Below are positions 12,400 to 25,149 of a DNA stretch of 64,000 nt, in pieces (the stretch's first letter is position 1; every line of letters starts with the position of its first letter). The translations under genes and the position numbers were made by a program. Source of the stretch: Boletus sp. NGJ (taxonomy: Eukaryota > Basidiomycota > Agaricomycetes > Boletales > Boletaceae); assembly GCA_019096195.1 (NCBI GenBank), contig JAGTXK010000039.1:166641-230640 (forward strand). The letters run 5' to 3'. Under the pieces are notes generated by a model. That model saw only the letters and a program-made list of their open reading frames with translations. It did no database searches and was not told the origin of the DNA.

Positions 12400-12760
12400 T
12401 CCTCACAAGAGATAGTATTCTCGCCGCTTCTGAAGCACGACCCAGATGCTGGCTCTCTCAAACTCATTGCAGCTTCCCTGCAGTGAGTGAAACACACGTT
12501 CCAAACTCGACCACTTTGTGACACTGGTACCCCTTCGCGTCTGGATGGTACAAGGACATTGAAGAATCAACGATATACGCCATCGTACCCAATGTATTTC
12601 TACACTACAATGCATGTCTCCGAAGTCTCGCTAGATTCCTTTTAAACGCTGTCATCTCGCGATCGTCGAGTTTACCTTCGCACAGCACCATACTGAATCT
12701 CGATACACACATGCCCCACATGCCCTCCCGCACCAAGCAGTTTGTACCGCGAGATACGAT
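12400..12760 (-). pseudogene. Decayed 3' fragment of the F-box gene
   Basis: Bases 12585-12750 align by eye with 15545-15700, the 3' end of the F-box gene, sharing TACACTACAA and AATCTCGATACACAC. On the minus strand the C-terminal peptide CIEIQ...EGxLDDRxM is recognisable, but the two halves lie in different frames. This is a scrap left by the segmental duplication that made the second P450. Confidence 0.6.
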
Positions 12761-12893
12761 CGAGTTGCCTCTCTGCGGGATTGTGTTCTTCATTTAGCCA
12801 GAACACGTTCGAGGGATGCCTTGTTAATGTGTTCCCGGGGGGTGATGCAACAAGGGAAGGTCAACGGATGACTGGGCAAAGGATCGATTAGAG

Positions 12894-14999
12894 TCACAAT
12901 CGAGATCGAGATTCTCCGAGTGCAACACACCGAGCAATTCCATTCCTATATTTTACTTCAAACGTGATATCCTTCCCATCTGCATCCTTGGCAAGATTGA
13001 AATCGAGCGTCGCTAGCATCGTCACCATAGCACACCATAAAGACGCGTCGGCGGCGTGTCGACCGGGACATATTCTCCTCCCAAAGCCAAAAACGAAGTC
13101 GGCTTTGTCGTCAGTTAAAATCCCTTCTGCATCTAAAAACCTCTCAGGGATGAACTTCTCTGCATCAGGGTACCGAGTTTCATCGCGGGTCATTGCCCTG
13201 AGGCAAATATAAACATTTCTCCCAGACGTTCAAAAGGACACCAACTGCATACCAAGTATTTGCAAAGACAGCTGCCCCTATGGAACAAATGTCATTACGA
13301 AACGAGCACGTCTCGTGAATACGTCTGAAATACCTTTGGGAATGTAGAAATCCTCGTAGATATCACTACTCGTGGTGGCATGTGGAGGACCTTCAAGACC
13401 ATCAGTAAAGCTATTTGGAAATCGACTCGGAGTTCATGATCGCACCAAGAGGAATAGGTGGTTGCCATCTCCATGTTTCGCGCAAGATCGCGTCGACATA
13501 TGGCAAGGACGATCTGTCATCAAATTCCGGTAACCTATCGGTCCCCACGACAGCGTCGATCTCCGCCTGCGCGCGTTTCCAGATCTGAGGGTTCTTAACC
13601 ATCGCATGCGTGAACGTCGTTATTAATGAGCTTGACTGTGGGCTCTGTAAGTGTTGCATCCATCTCCCAGGAGGCACGACATACCGTCTCTACAGAACCT
13701 ACGACCGAGCAGTTCGATTAATCATTCACGTGGACAGTTAGCGTGGCTGGAACCTACCCAGGACAGCAGTCGAGGAGGTTTGTTTAAGCGCGGTTTCATA
13801 CACTGCACGGTACGAATCATCGAATTCCTCCATGCGAGTGATATGATCCGATACCATCGAGGGGTTAATATCTTCCTTGGATTCCTAAAGCAATACCAAC
13901 TCATTCCCAGCCCTGTTCCAAACAAAGGTGCAAGAGACTTACCATACGCTTCTGGACGTACTGGTGCGGTGTCTCGATCATCTTGACACCCCACTCACGG
14001 GCCACTCTCGCCTCACGTTTGATCCAAGTCCCAGGAAACCACTCAGGTATGTGCAATACTTTCAAAACGATGTCAAAGGAAACCATACTTCAAGTTTACC
14101 CAAAGATGCTCACAAAACGGGAATGCCTTGAGGAGGACTGCCTTCTCGGGCATTAACGCCTTGACTGAAGCTTCGATGAAGTTGTCGATGATCGATATCA
14201 TCTTGTCATCGCGGGGGCTTGGATCGTAGTCATATATGGAACATAACGTGACCGCGACAGCAAACCTACAAGACTTTGAGAATCCTCAAAGACGTCTCGA
14301 ATTGGACACAATGTCCTTACCTCAAGTAGTGAGATGTGAAGTCGTTGGAATTGTCCATCATATTCAAGATCATCTGGCGTGCTTTGCGGAGTTGCATCGA
14401 ATGAAAGCTGACAGAGGCTTCGGCGCTATATGACTGATGGATTATTCGCCGGCACAACCTCCATTGTTCACCATACTGCGCAAAAGCAAAGTTGGAACCG
14501 TGACCGTATCTGGATCCATGGAAGTGCATCAGTATGCATCTGGTCTATCACAGGACACCTCATTGTGTGGAAATCAAAGGGATTCACTCACGGATCAACT
14601 GTTGCTATGAAAGGACGACTAGAGTACAACTGCGATCGTTTCTCGAGGAGGTCCGTCGCGACGGAGAGTGAGTTCAGGACCACGACATCCATATCCAACA
14701 GTCGGATGTACATTATATCACCTAAGAATTGTCAGAGTCATGCATTCCAGCTCCGTACCACCGTACTCACCATACGTTTCCTGCCAGTTTGTATAAGTTC
14801 TGAAGGGTTCTTCCCTACTAACAGAGAGGGCATTTCCTAATAATGGTAGAGGGGTTGGGCCAGGGGGGAGACGATATCCCTTCCTCTCGATGCGATTCTG
14901 GATGAGCCGCCGAATCATGTCCACAGACACAACCGCAAATGGAACGAGCAGGGCCGCAAGTAGTGTAGTTGAAGTGGTCCATTCCATCCTTGCTGCCAT
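12894..14999 (-). CDS. Cytochrome P450 monooxygenase, copy 2
   Basis: A paralogue of the gene at 9117-11200 with the same exon layout and motifs: N-terminal anchor, LPPGPTPLPLLGN, GEQWRL, ILRETWRW, FIPERFLD and FGFGRRICPGRH. All splice junctions examined remain in frame, including PLG/GPPHATTSSDIYEDFYIPK/GAAVFANTW/AMTRDETRYPD, so it appears functional. The first exons with their introns and about 80 bases upstream are identical to copy 1. The last exon (99 residues) is also essentially identical. The exons for helices C-D differ clearly: RRIIHQSYSAEASVSFHSMQ here against QRIFHQTFCADAAVNFHPMQ in copy 1. This pattern suggests recent duplication or conversion at the ends with an older or selected difference in the middle. 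Substrate unknown. Confidence 0.85.
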
Positions 15000-15588
15000 G
15001 GGCTGTATTCAATAACAATCCACAGCCTAGGACAACACATCTTATAAGGGCCAACTGAGTTTCTGACGGTGAGAATGGCTCGCGAAGACAAGTCTCGCTT
15101 ATACTCCGCCGCCGCCGAGTATCCACACTACGGCCCAGCGCTGGCTTCAGAAGCGAGGATGTCGCCGCCGCCACCACCCAGTGTGGACATTGTTCATTGC
15201 TGTCATGACTCATCTGCCCTTTTGAATCAACTTCTATCCAATCAGAAGTGATATAGATACGCCACCTTCGTACCAGCGCCAGGGGCATATGATGCAGAAC
15301 GTTCTCGTTTCAAGTTATGGCAGATGGCATGACAATGATGAGCATGTGCCAGATATCATCTTTGCGACTACCGTATCTAATGGCAGGAATACAACACCAA
15401 ACTCATCACGAGACATAGTATTCTCACCAGATGCGCACTGAAGATCTCCTGAGCCAAAGTGATACGGTACCCGGCCTTTGTCCGGACTCTGGATAGCACA
15501 GGCACGTTGAGGAATCACTGGCAATAGCACATGCGCCATCGCAACCCAATATACTTCTACACTACAACCTGTGCATGCCTCCCGAAGT
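15000..15588. other. Intergenic between P450 copy 2 and F-box gene
   Basis: The first ~80 bases match the upstream flank of P450 copy 1. The remainder has no supported gene and is the parent of the decayed intergenic copy at 11280-12400. Confidence 0.5.
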
Positions 15589-16973
15589 CTATCCAGACCT
15601 TCTCATCGCGCGATCATCGAGTTCACCTTCGCGCGGCACACCATCTTGAATCTCGATACACACCTGCTTCCCATGCCCACCTGCAGCAAGCCACTTGCAA
15701 AATCCCCTCACCCATCCTTTCCGCCGCGCCATCTCCGGTTCCTTCAACACGACCCTCCTCACCGTCTGCCACGCACCATCTGTCAACACAGGGGGGTCAG
15801 GGTTGGGGCGTACGTATCCCCGAAGTGTTGCTGCGAACTTTGCCACGTCCGTCCCCCCAAGAACGACCTCTTCTACGTTCGGAAACGCCTTCAAAAACGA
15901 CCCTGTCGGCATCTTCCACTTGATGGCACTGTTATGTAAATAGAGCGCTTTCACGCTTGCGAATCGAGGTGGCCGTTCCCATTGAAGACATATTCTGCCA
16001 CACGATTCGCGTACGGTAGCTCGACAGCAAGGTCGTCGTGCCAAGAAATTTCGAGGCGTCTGAGGTTAGGCGTAGTGAGGACGCTTAGGAGCTCGCAATG
16101 GTATCGGACACCAGGATCGCGGCGGTGGATCATGAGGGTCTCGAGTGAGGGTAGGGTGACACCCGGCGGACGCACTGGAAAATCCTCGTCTGGTTCGATG
16201 ATGGGTCCATACAAGGCAGCTAGCGTAACCAAGTTCGGCGTCGACCGTAAGAGCGCACAAAGAGCGGGGAACTCGACGAGATAAGGTGGGAGAAAGAAGC
16301 CCAGCATCGGACATTTCTGGGTCCGTATGTAACGTGAGCGAGTGTGAGGTTCTGGACGTTGAACGGCCAGTCAGATCTCATCCGAAAGGTTTCGATCGGC
16401 AAGTGGTCAATGTCAAGGTGGGTCAGTGATGGTGCCCTGCCACTGAGGAAAGGGAATAGGTAGAGGTCTCGGAGTTGATAATAGTGGGGGTAGGTTGTAT
16501 GATTCGCCTTGACAGACACACTCATCAAACGAGGTGCATGGAAGTTTAACGAACCCTTCATGACAGTGCAGATGACCGTATCCGATACATCCCACAGAGA
16601 AAGACTCCGCAGGCGATGTGCGTGTCGATTTAACGCACCGATGATCGACTCGAGGAAGGCTTCGGTGGAGATGGTTACGCTTGTGCACAAGCCAGTGACA
16701 GAAGCTGACGTCGATCTCGAAATTTCCAGACCGCTCTAGATACGTCTGTAAATGGTCTATTGGAGTCGCAGAAGTCAGGAAGACACGTGTCCACAACTCG
16801 GGACTGCGAAACACGACGGCGCGCCAGCTCCTGCAAACACCAGCTACCGCGATCGGCAGCGAAAACGCATGAGCCGAGTGTGGAACCTCATAGAGCCCGT
16901 ACTGGAGTATGTCAATGAGAATTTCGTTGGGAAGGAACGAAATGGACGAGAGCTGGATCTGGATGGGCTGCAC
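15589..16973 (-). pseudogene. F-box / leucine-rich protein, apparently frameshifted
   Basis: The N-terminus has a clear F-box: LPNEILIDILQYGL followed by VAGVCRSWRAVVFRSPELWT, a standard start for Agaricomycete F-box proteins that recruit substrates to SCF ubiquitin ligases. LRR-like sequence continues (LRSLSLWDVSD, LTHLDIDHLP, PSLETLMIHRRD, VEEVVLGGTDV). However, the continuous homology-like reading passes through three frame changes, near 16690, 16315 and 15985. None has a usable GT...AG intron; the gaps would be under 20 nt. The gene therefore looks broken by small indels, or the assembly has indel errors here. The stop is at 15589. A decayed copy of its 3' end lies at 12400-12760. An expressed spliced form is possible but I could not build one. 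Confidence 0.6.
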
Positions 16974-17769
16974 ACGCTCTGTAGGCGTCAGGGAGATTTA
17001 AATCGTAGTGAGACGAGCGTCCAGTTCTCGCTCGACAACCCACGGCTCTATCTCGGTTGGATAGTCAGGAACGCAAGGTAGCGCACTGTGGTTATTAGTC
17101 ATCTGAATCAGAGCTTGACAACACACGACGTAGTCTTTATCAAACTCATAGGTCTTGGAATGCCGCATAATTTCCGTCCGGTATGGTGCGTTTCAGTCAC
17201 AATGAAACATGATACAATGAGCTGATCATCATTGACCCAGTTCACTGAGCTCACCAGCACCTTTGGCACTGTCAGTGCCATCGTGGAGACACGACACCGT
17301 GTTGTGTTACCGAGCAAGATTTCACAGCTCGCTGGATAGCAGAGTCAAAGGTCAGCGCTTCAGCTGAGTGGGGCGAAACCGTGCAGAGTGATGACACTTC
17401 CGGATTCGGCCTTGTCACGAGCAACGTGTACGAGAAAAAAAAAAGATCATGAAATGGACGTGAACAGGTCATAAAAGTTGTCAAGCGTCGTACAAGAACT
17501 TAGACATCACAGTACAGGTCTGAGACGCCCCATAAACAAAGCATAGGGTCTGGCAAGATTACGCTACATACCAAAGGAAGTGGGAAAGCAGAAAGGACAA
17601 GACAAGACACAATAGATCAGTATCGAGTAACGCAGGAACTATTATCAGAGAACGTAAGAAAAATTAATAGGTATCAAGATCGAGGCAAGAGCATCAATTT
17701 AAAGCACAAGAGCACAGACCCCCTACATCACCACCGCATATCGCGACGACGATCATGCTCACTCACCGA
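16974..17769. other. Intergenic, no gene seen
   Basis: The upstream region of the F-box gene and 3' flank of the SAM-domain gene. Only short open frames without motifs or splice support. Confidence 0.5.
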
Positions 17770-20142
17770 TTATGGTCGGCGGACCCATCGTCCAAACCCC
17801 ATTCTTCGGAGCACAGCAGCACAGATGGCGAATGAGACCAAGATTATGCTGCATGACATGCGCGCCACCGACAAGCGTCCGCCTCTTTTCGCCGGAGAAG
17901 GGTATCTGTTGTTCACTCCAGAACGGGAACCAGTGCGAGCCCGAGACCGGTCTTGATCCACATGCGCGGATGCACCCACGTGTTCATAGGGAAATACCCA
18001 CCCCATCGCTCTCGCAACGATCGCGCGTGCAATCTCCCCCATCGACATGGTCTCCCAACCTTCAAGGACATCCCTATTCCTGGGATCCGCTGTATTGGAC
18101 TTCGCTTGTTCGTTTGCGTCCGATCGTCGTTGCCTTAATTCAAATTCAGAAGAGTGGCGAGAATCAGAGCGTTGGGTTGGCTCCAACACCGCCTCTTGCT
18201 TGGCAGTATCAGCTTCAACCTCCTCCAGACGCAGCCGGAATGCTTCCATTTGGGTACGTGTTACTGCAACAGACTCTTCAAGCGCTCGTAGAGCACTATC
18301 TGAATCATTCTGCAGATCTGATCCTGCTGGGGGCTTATCACGAACGACACCATTCACGCCGCTCGCATGGCGGTGATGGTCCACTAAATTCATCTCGCCG
18401 CCAACATTCTTGGATGCGTCGTCAGTGGGAGAACCGGTAAAAATGGCGGTGACAACTCGTTTTTGAGTCTTTGAATTCTTCCCTCTGCTTCCACTGCTTC
18501 CCCGCGCCCCCGGCCGCTTTGACCGAACTGAGTCTCCCCGGATTTTTTGGCCATCTTTTTTAGGAAGAGATGTGTCTGGTTCCAGGACCAGAGGAGAAGC
18601 ACTATCTGCATCCGCATTCAGGGAAACAGGAATACGTTTCACTGTCTCCCCCAGACCGAAGTCGGCCTCCCATGCTCGCGCTCCTTTCAGCGGGATGCTC
18701 GAAGACGACGCCAACAGCTCTTCAATGCTAGGCTCCTCTTCTTCGTCCCCAACGACTTCAAGCGCGGTATTCATGTAGATGTATGGAGGAGGTGGAGTCA
18801 ACGAGGGTGGTTCCTGGAGAACAACCGTGGAATCTGCCATGGACGAACGGACGTCGTGGGGTGATTCATCGTGTAGAGCGGACGGTAGGTCTGATGGGGA
18901 TTCTGGTAAACACTTGGCGCCCGAGATGGATTCAACCTCTGGCTCAATCTCGCTTTCAGACTCGGCCTCGCTCCCGCTCACGGAGCCCTGCTCGCTGGCA
19001 GAACATTCGCTCCCGCTTGTGCTTGCACGCTCCCAAGATTCAACGAGGCCCTTGACCTTGCCTCGACGACGCATGCGCATGCGCGCCAGGTCCCTGTACC
19101 TCTGTGCGGAGGCATCCGAAACCGAGTTGGAGCGGTGCAGAGACATGGCCGGGGATGGTGGGAAGGCGGATTCCCTGGTGTTGTTGTCAAGGAGCAGGCG
19201 GAGGTCATCAACAGACACAGAGGCACCGCGGATGTTGTTGAATGGGGTGGAAGAGTGAGCAGATCGGGAATAGATCTCATTCGAGTGGTCGGAGACTTCA
19301 TGCGAGTGATACGAGTCGACGTAGATGCGTCCGCGGAGAACGTCAGCGCGGAGGGTGCGCGAACGCTCAAGAAGCTGAGCGCGCTGCATATCAGAAAGGG
19401 GTGTGCTATGCACGTGTAAAGGTAATCAGAGGAGAAGGCCACGCAACGACAGACGTGGGACGTACCCAGCAAGATCCGCATCTGTGAGCCGCAGTAACTC
19501 ACGACCTGTAAGACCGCGTGTGCGGACACACTCGACTATGTCCATGAGGCTGGAGTCGTCTTTGTCCCCGTCAGTGTTGTTTTCCGACCTGAGAGAGGTC
19601 TCGAGATAGGTAGTGAGTTGATACGTGCTCCACTGCTTGGGGTTAGAAGGTAAGCCAGCGTAAAGCTCTGATCCGATGTCCTGGTCGTGACTATATGGGT
19701 AGTTCTGATCATGGCCGTGATGCCCTGTGATGGCCGGGGTGGCGCTGCCCGGTGGCATGGTCTCCGCCCTCCGCACTCGGTGCGTGAGTTTCGGCTCATC
19801 TGCGCGACCTGACGACACTGATGGGTTGTCTGATGACGCAACGACGACTGACGGTGGGATCGGCAATGGCGCAGGGCCGGTGCGCACTTCACCGCGCAAT
19901 TCTGCCTCGACCAACGACAATGAAGACGAATGGCGGTGCCGCACCCTCGTCATTGTCGGTATCCGGGAAGGCGAGGTGGGAACATAATTGTGCCTGATAT
20001 GGTGGGCAGAGTGTGGTGACGAGTTCGAGCGGGACAACAACGCAGAAGACGTCGTCTTGATTGCGTACGGATGAGCATTTGGCTGGATGGGTGGTAGGTG
20101 TTTCTTGGTGGGTTCCGCTGGCGAGACCGGTCGACTCGCCAT
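17770..20142 (-). CDS. SAM-domain protein with C-terminal membrane segment
   Basis: Two exons, 20142-19466 and 19405-17770, flank a 60-nt intron. The phase-2 junction gives ...DADLAG/TPLSDMQ and 770 aa. After a disordered Ser/Pro region, a sterile alpha motif domain spans about residues 160-230: WSTYQLTTYLETSL, LMDIVECVRTRGLTGRELLRL, then TDADLAG. SAM domains mediate protein-protein or RNA contacts. The long middle is Ser/Glu-rich. A coiled-coil stretch (LRALEESVAVTRTQMEAFRLRLEEVEADT) occurs in the last third. A single hydrophobic helix (MSCSIILVSFAICAAVL) ends 10-15 residues from the C-terminus, suggesting a tail-anchored membrane protein. I know no named orthologue. It shares a 245-bp divergent promoter with the LRR gene on the plus strand. 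Confidence 0.75.
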
Positions 20143-20387
20143 GGCTGCCAGTCAGTAGCTCGACCCCAGTCAATGAGTCGGTCAATGACCAGCCAGTGAA
20201 GACTGTTCAGCGGCGACGGGGCGGTGCGGTGAGTACTAAACACGCTGTCAATGCACAAAGGCCTGCTCATAATCCGAGCCACCGTGGGATAATTGTCGGA
20301 AGACATGTGGACCTTGTGCGGTAAGTACAACTTTGGTTGAACACATATCCGCGACTGGATTGCAAGTTGGACAGGACCATTGTACAC
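20143..20387. promoter_or_regulatory. Divergent promoter, SAM-domain / LRR genes
   Basis: 245 bases separate the start codons at 20142 (minus) and 20388 (plus), so both promoters must share or abut in this space. No specific site was identified. Confidence 0.4.
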
Positions 20388-22306
20388 ATGTCTCAGCGCA
20401 AACAACAACGATCAAGCGCACCGCAGGCCAAACGGCGACGTGAGGATAATGTCCCAGAATTTGGTGCACCCACGGAGGACGATGCTTCCCTGTTGCAACC
20501 AAACCATTTTCCCTCGGCAACAGCTTTGTCAACTCGTATCCTCCCTCAAAAGGCTGTTGTACCCTCGCTTTCCTCCCTCGCAGCTCGTTGCTTTGTAGCG
20601 CACGTTCGAGCACTGTCAGAGAACGAAAAATCATGGGCTCGTTCCAAACGCGATCTGAAGCGTTTGCCTGACACATTAGTACCAAGATTATTCTCCATGT
20701 TGCGATCCAGCTGCCCGACGCTTCTATCGCATGGCCTGATTGTTTTGGTAAGATTCCACGTCATGGTCCACTCTGTCTTGTCCAACCTGACACACTGAAG
20801 TATTTCTTGCGTGGGCCATCCTTTGTGCTCTCTAGCGATCTACCCGGCGTTCAGCGACAAACGATTGTTTCTGTTAAGAAAAATACAGCACTCAGAGAAC
20901 TTCATTTGATTGGTTTCGACAAGCTTGCCGATACGGTCTTTGCGTCCATATTACCTTCTCTTCCTCGTCTCCGCGTTCTCGTGCTCCGGTGCGGTAAATA
21001 GTTCTCTCTGTATGGCTCTCTGACGCGGTCACAGCGGTTGTTTCAAAGTCGGCACAAAAACCGCAGAAGCGATTGGTAGTGCGTGTCCGTCCTTGACTAC
21101 CCTCAATCTCAACTATACATCTGCCCCACCCGCGTCCCTCCTCGGACCATTGACCTCTTGCACCAGCTTGGAGGTGCTAAAGGTAGCAGGCATATCAAAT
21201 TGGGTGAGTGAATAAACTACCAATACCAATCGCACCGTCAACCCCCACAGCGCCTATCCAGACCGATGGCACCTTTGCAAAGCTCCTCGCCGGACTTGCA
21301 CGAGAACCCGACATGACCCTACCTCGCATGAAAAACCTCAAATTCCGCCAACTCGGTCTCTCCGAAACTTCGATGTATGCTTTCATCGCGCTCTGCCCAA
21401 ACCTGACCCGCCTGGACGTCTCCTTTACGCGTCTTCACCGTCTCCCGCCATCGCCACTCACTCCTGCGTCTACTCTGGAAAAGCTGTCCCTCACGTCAAC
21501 GGCACTGTCGAGTACGGATATCGTTTCGCTGATCAGCACTTTGCCGAACCTACGCACGCTTTACCTGGGTGCACTCGGCAGTGGACAGGGTTCGTCTGCC
21601 TCGATCGGTAACATATCCGCCATGACCATGACGGACGACACGCTCACATCCCTCACGGACATCATTGCAAACTTTGGACGCCTCGAGAAATTCAGCCTCG
21701 TCGGGAATACCAAATTAGGACTCACATCTCGTCATGGCGAACATGGTACAGTCGCCGACGTCATTCGTCGAGTCGGACGAAAGTGCAAGGCACGTCCCCA
21801 CCGTACCTTGCATATGACTGATCGAACGTACCTACGTATGACTTTGGATTGTTGCATGATAGCACCTCAACTTATCAGGGATACCGTATTTGCGATCACA
21901 AGACCTATGCGGGCTGATGTCGGAGGCGGTCCATGACAGTCCACCCAAACTCGAAGAACTTGTTCTCAACAATACTGGGATCGACGATGACGCAGCGCCC
22001 TTTCTAGCATGCTGTTCGTCGCTCGTCGTACTCGAAGTCGCGGGCACCAAATTGACAAGTCCGTCTTTCATGGCTACTGCCGTCGAGCGGTACATATTAC
22101 TACTCATACATCTTATAGGTAGCGGGCTGTTCCCAATTATTGATGCCTGTCCGGATTTGGAGAAGCTTGACTTGACAAGCTGTCGTGGAATCAGAGTGGC
22201 TGACCGCCGTCGATTCTTCGAGGTAACACCACCAATACATACGAGGGACGGCTTGTGCTGATGGATAAATTGACAGGTATGGGAGAGTGAATGGAGGAGT
22301 ACCTGA
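20388..22306 (+). CDS. Leucine-rich repeat (RNI-like) protein
   Basis: The start MSQRKQQRSSAPQAKRRRED gives a basic N-terminus, probably a nuclear localisation signal. At least six exons follow, with introns beginning near 20752, 20995, 21205, 21790, 22060 and 22222. Repeats of the RNI/LRR type recur: LRELHLIGFDKLADTVFASIL, LTTLNLNYTSAP, LTRLDVSFTRLHRL, LRTLYLGALGSG, LEELVLNNTGIDDDA and LEKLDLTSCRGIRVAD. The model ends EVWESEWRST with the stop at 22304-22306. The domain order (basic N-terminus, then LRRs, no F-box seen) is compatible with Rad7-like or other RNI nuclear proteins, but the similarity is too general for a name. Exon edges in the middle are approximate. Confidence 0.7.
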
Positions 22307-23035
22307 CACAGTACCAACCTTAACCCTCGTGCTCCAGCATGTATACTCGTGTATGATTCTGAGTGGCTTTAAGTTATTCGATTTTAACCGTGCTCATACA
22401 GTAGCCCGTATAAGTTGTAGAAGAGGTGCACGACGGCTATGTATCGAGAGATAACAAACCTCGTCGTCGGGCGGGGAAGGCAACGGCTCGATGGCTCACC
22501 TCAGTCATCGCATGGGGAAGGAAATGGGGTGAGGTGAGCGACTGCTGGAAAGGCGTCTAATATCCGAATGATGTGAACAGGAATAAGGATAACATCAGGT
22601 GGCCACAGCTGAGTGGGAACTGTTGGCAGACTCACTGGCTATATCACGCAGTGATCTCGTTCTGGTCTAGGATCCTATATATGTTGGCAAACAATCAGGA
22701 ACCCAACATGCGCCCGTTCCCCATCGTTTGGCTTCTTCATAATGCATGGTTGACACTAATACAGTAATATTAAGACTATGCATACGCAGGGCAAACACTG
22801 TCAGGAGTAGTAAGGTGTATAATATAATTTGACAAGGATCCATCATCCATACTTCGTAGACTATCGGCGTCAGCTACAGGACCTTCATACTATTATTCGG
22901 GAAAATAAGGTACGGTAGGAACTCGTATTTAAGGCAGCCCGGCATTGAAACATCAACAATAAAAAAAAATTAACCAGAAAGAGTCATTCAAAAAACCGGG
23001 TCCGACAAATATATGTACGTGCAACACACACCAGA
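22307..23035. other. Convergent intergenic region
   Basis: AT-richer sequence between the LRR stop and the stop of the BAR/PH gene. No supported gene. Confidence 0.5.
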
Positions 23036-25149
23036 TCACAGTTCCTCCGCAGACTTACTCTCAGTGGGTGCAGGCCCAGGCGCACCGAGAGATCCATCGG
23101 CGTAACTTTCTGCGCTTTCCCCTCCACCGTAATCATGTTCCGCATACGGAACACCTCTGACAGTCGAGCTGCCATTCGAGTTGAGATAAGAATGACTATG
23201 TTCAGTTGAATATGGCAGCCGACCCTCTGGCGCTTTCTCGAGCTGACGTCGACTTGCCCTTCGGTACCCGTTCATTTCACCGTTCACGGCCCCATTGTCA
23301 TGCTTGTAGTCGCCATCTAATGGAGTCGATTTCTTTTCTAGCTGAGTGGAAAGAGAAGCAGTGAATCAGTGACGAGGACCAAGCGGTTCAGGGACGACGT
23401 CCAAATGAACAATCTAGTGCTTACCGTGTATCCGTTCTTCCCATTCACTAATCCCGAATTCTTCCCGGTATGCGAGTATGAAGGTGGTTCTCCTTCCCCA
23501 TCGACGACAGCATCTTGATAGATATCATCGTCCTCTTCATCGTCCTGCTCCTCTTCAATGCTCGAACCCTCGTCATCACCCTCATCCTCGTCCTCGCTGA
23601 TATAACCAACAGAACGCACAGCCGCTTGGACTGGCCCTCCACGATCCATTTGTTCACTCGCGACAAGGTATCTCGCGCAGAGCATTCTGATGTCGTTCCA
23701 CCATTCCATCATGTCCTCGCGACTTCGTGTCCTAAAACTCCAGGCATGCTGACTGGTCACAATCAATTTAAAGCTTCCCCTGTGGGAACCGGTACCATCT
23801 TTCTTTCCTTCGATGTGGAATTTGTGAGATTTCGATGAGGCAGAGGAAGGTGGACCAAGCGTGCAGGCAGGAAGAAAGAGGGACAAGACAGGAAGGTGAC
23901 TTCCGATGTGTTCCGGATCAGAGGAAGCGTATTCGTGGAGGAAGCCAGCAGGAGTAAGGACATAATATGCCTCGCGGTACGTTCGTGTAAACCGCTTCTT
24001 GCGCTCAAGCAAGCCGGTATGTACGGCGATGACGCTTGGATCGCCTTTGGAAGGATAGATGATTGTCTCTGGGTTTCTCAGGGGTGTCTCTGGATCGAGG
24101 AGATGATCTGAGCGGGCGGAGAAAGATATCCATTCTCGATCTGGGGTAAGGGAAGACATGGCTTCGCCAATGGCGCGCCAGGTGTCTTGGACGGAGGATG
24201 ACATGCGGGAATGCCACTCGTCATAGGTCTGCCAAGCGGACTGAATTGCACGGACGATTCCCTCTTCAAAATGGGCGGAATTTTGCTGCATGATTATTAT
24301 AGATTTTTGGAGGGCGTTTTCTTCGTGTACTTGCTTCTGGAGTTGACGAGCGACGACCACATTTGCAACATACCTAAATAACGTGAGGGGAATATAAGCA
24401 GACAGTAAGGAAAAAATATATACGGGTCAGATTTTGCAGTAATGCTCATCGGGGTGTTCTTGAAGATGCTTATACTGGTGGCAAGGTCTCCTATCATTTT
24501 GGCGGAGAGTTCGCGCTCTTTAGCGACACTTGTAGCGAGTTTGCCTGTGTCGTTTTGAACGTTCTATGGAAATTCAGAAACAAGCACATTAAAAGGGTAG
24601 AACGTCGCACCTTGATATGTGCTTTGATCTCTGTTCTGAGCTTCTGAAGATGTTGTACAATCGAACTATCGATGGTACGACCAAGGTTGGCATGTTGGTC
24701 AGCAATGACCCTAGTCTTATCGCGTATGCTATAAAACACATCCTACACCACACATCATCACGGTGATTCATGCGGCAGAATGGAGTGACACGTGCCTGCA
24801 GGCCACCCTCTCCGAGAAACTGGTTTCCCGCCCTGAAGGGCACTTGTATTACCGCTCTGAGCTTGGTGTATTCGCGTGCAATGTTATTTTGAATATCTGC
24901 GAGGCCCTCGAAGTAGGCGATGAGCTGTTTTACAATAGCTTTCCAGGCGACGAAACGCTCGATGAGGACGTCGGATGGTTTGAGGTCTTGTGGAGCTACG
25001 TTTTTCTTGATGAGGGACTGCGAACGGGAGAGCGTACTTCCATGTTTCGACGCGCGCGAGACCGATGTCGCACGAGATATCGACGCTGTTTCGTGGTAGC
25101 TCATCGTTTTTGAGCAACCTTGACCGCAGCAGCGGCGAGTCGACGTCAT
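23036..25149 (-). CDS. Slm1/Slm2-like BAR-PH protein (TORC2 and PI(4,5)P2 effector)
   Basis: About six exons on the minus strand. The N-terminal half is a BAR-like helical region: IERFVAWKAIVKQLIAYFEGL, QNNIAREYTKLRAVIQVPF, KMIGDLATSISIFKNTPMS, then QLQKQVHEENALQKS. A PH domain follows: VIAVHTGLLERKKRF, REAYYVLTPAGFLHEY, then WSFRTRSREDMMEWWNDIR. After the PH domain come an acidic linker (SEDEDEGDDEG) and a disordered tail ending TESKSAEEL. This order matches the yeast Slm1/Slm2 family, which binds plasma-membrane PI(4,5)P2 and passes eisosome and TORC2 signals to actin and sphingolipid control. The start at 25149 is the first plausible ATG; MSYHETASIS at 25104 is an alternative. The divergent gene on the plus strand starts 132 bases away. 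Confidence 0.8.

Noticed and set aside
9117-16973. Secondary-metabolite gene cluster
   Set aside because: Two P450s alone are not enough. No backbone enzyme, transporter or pathway regulator lies beside them.
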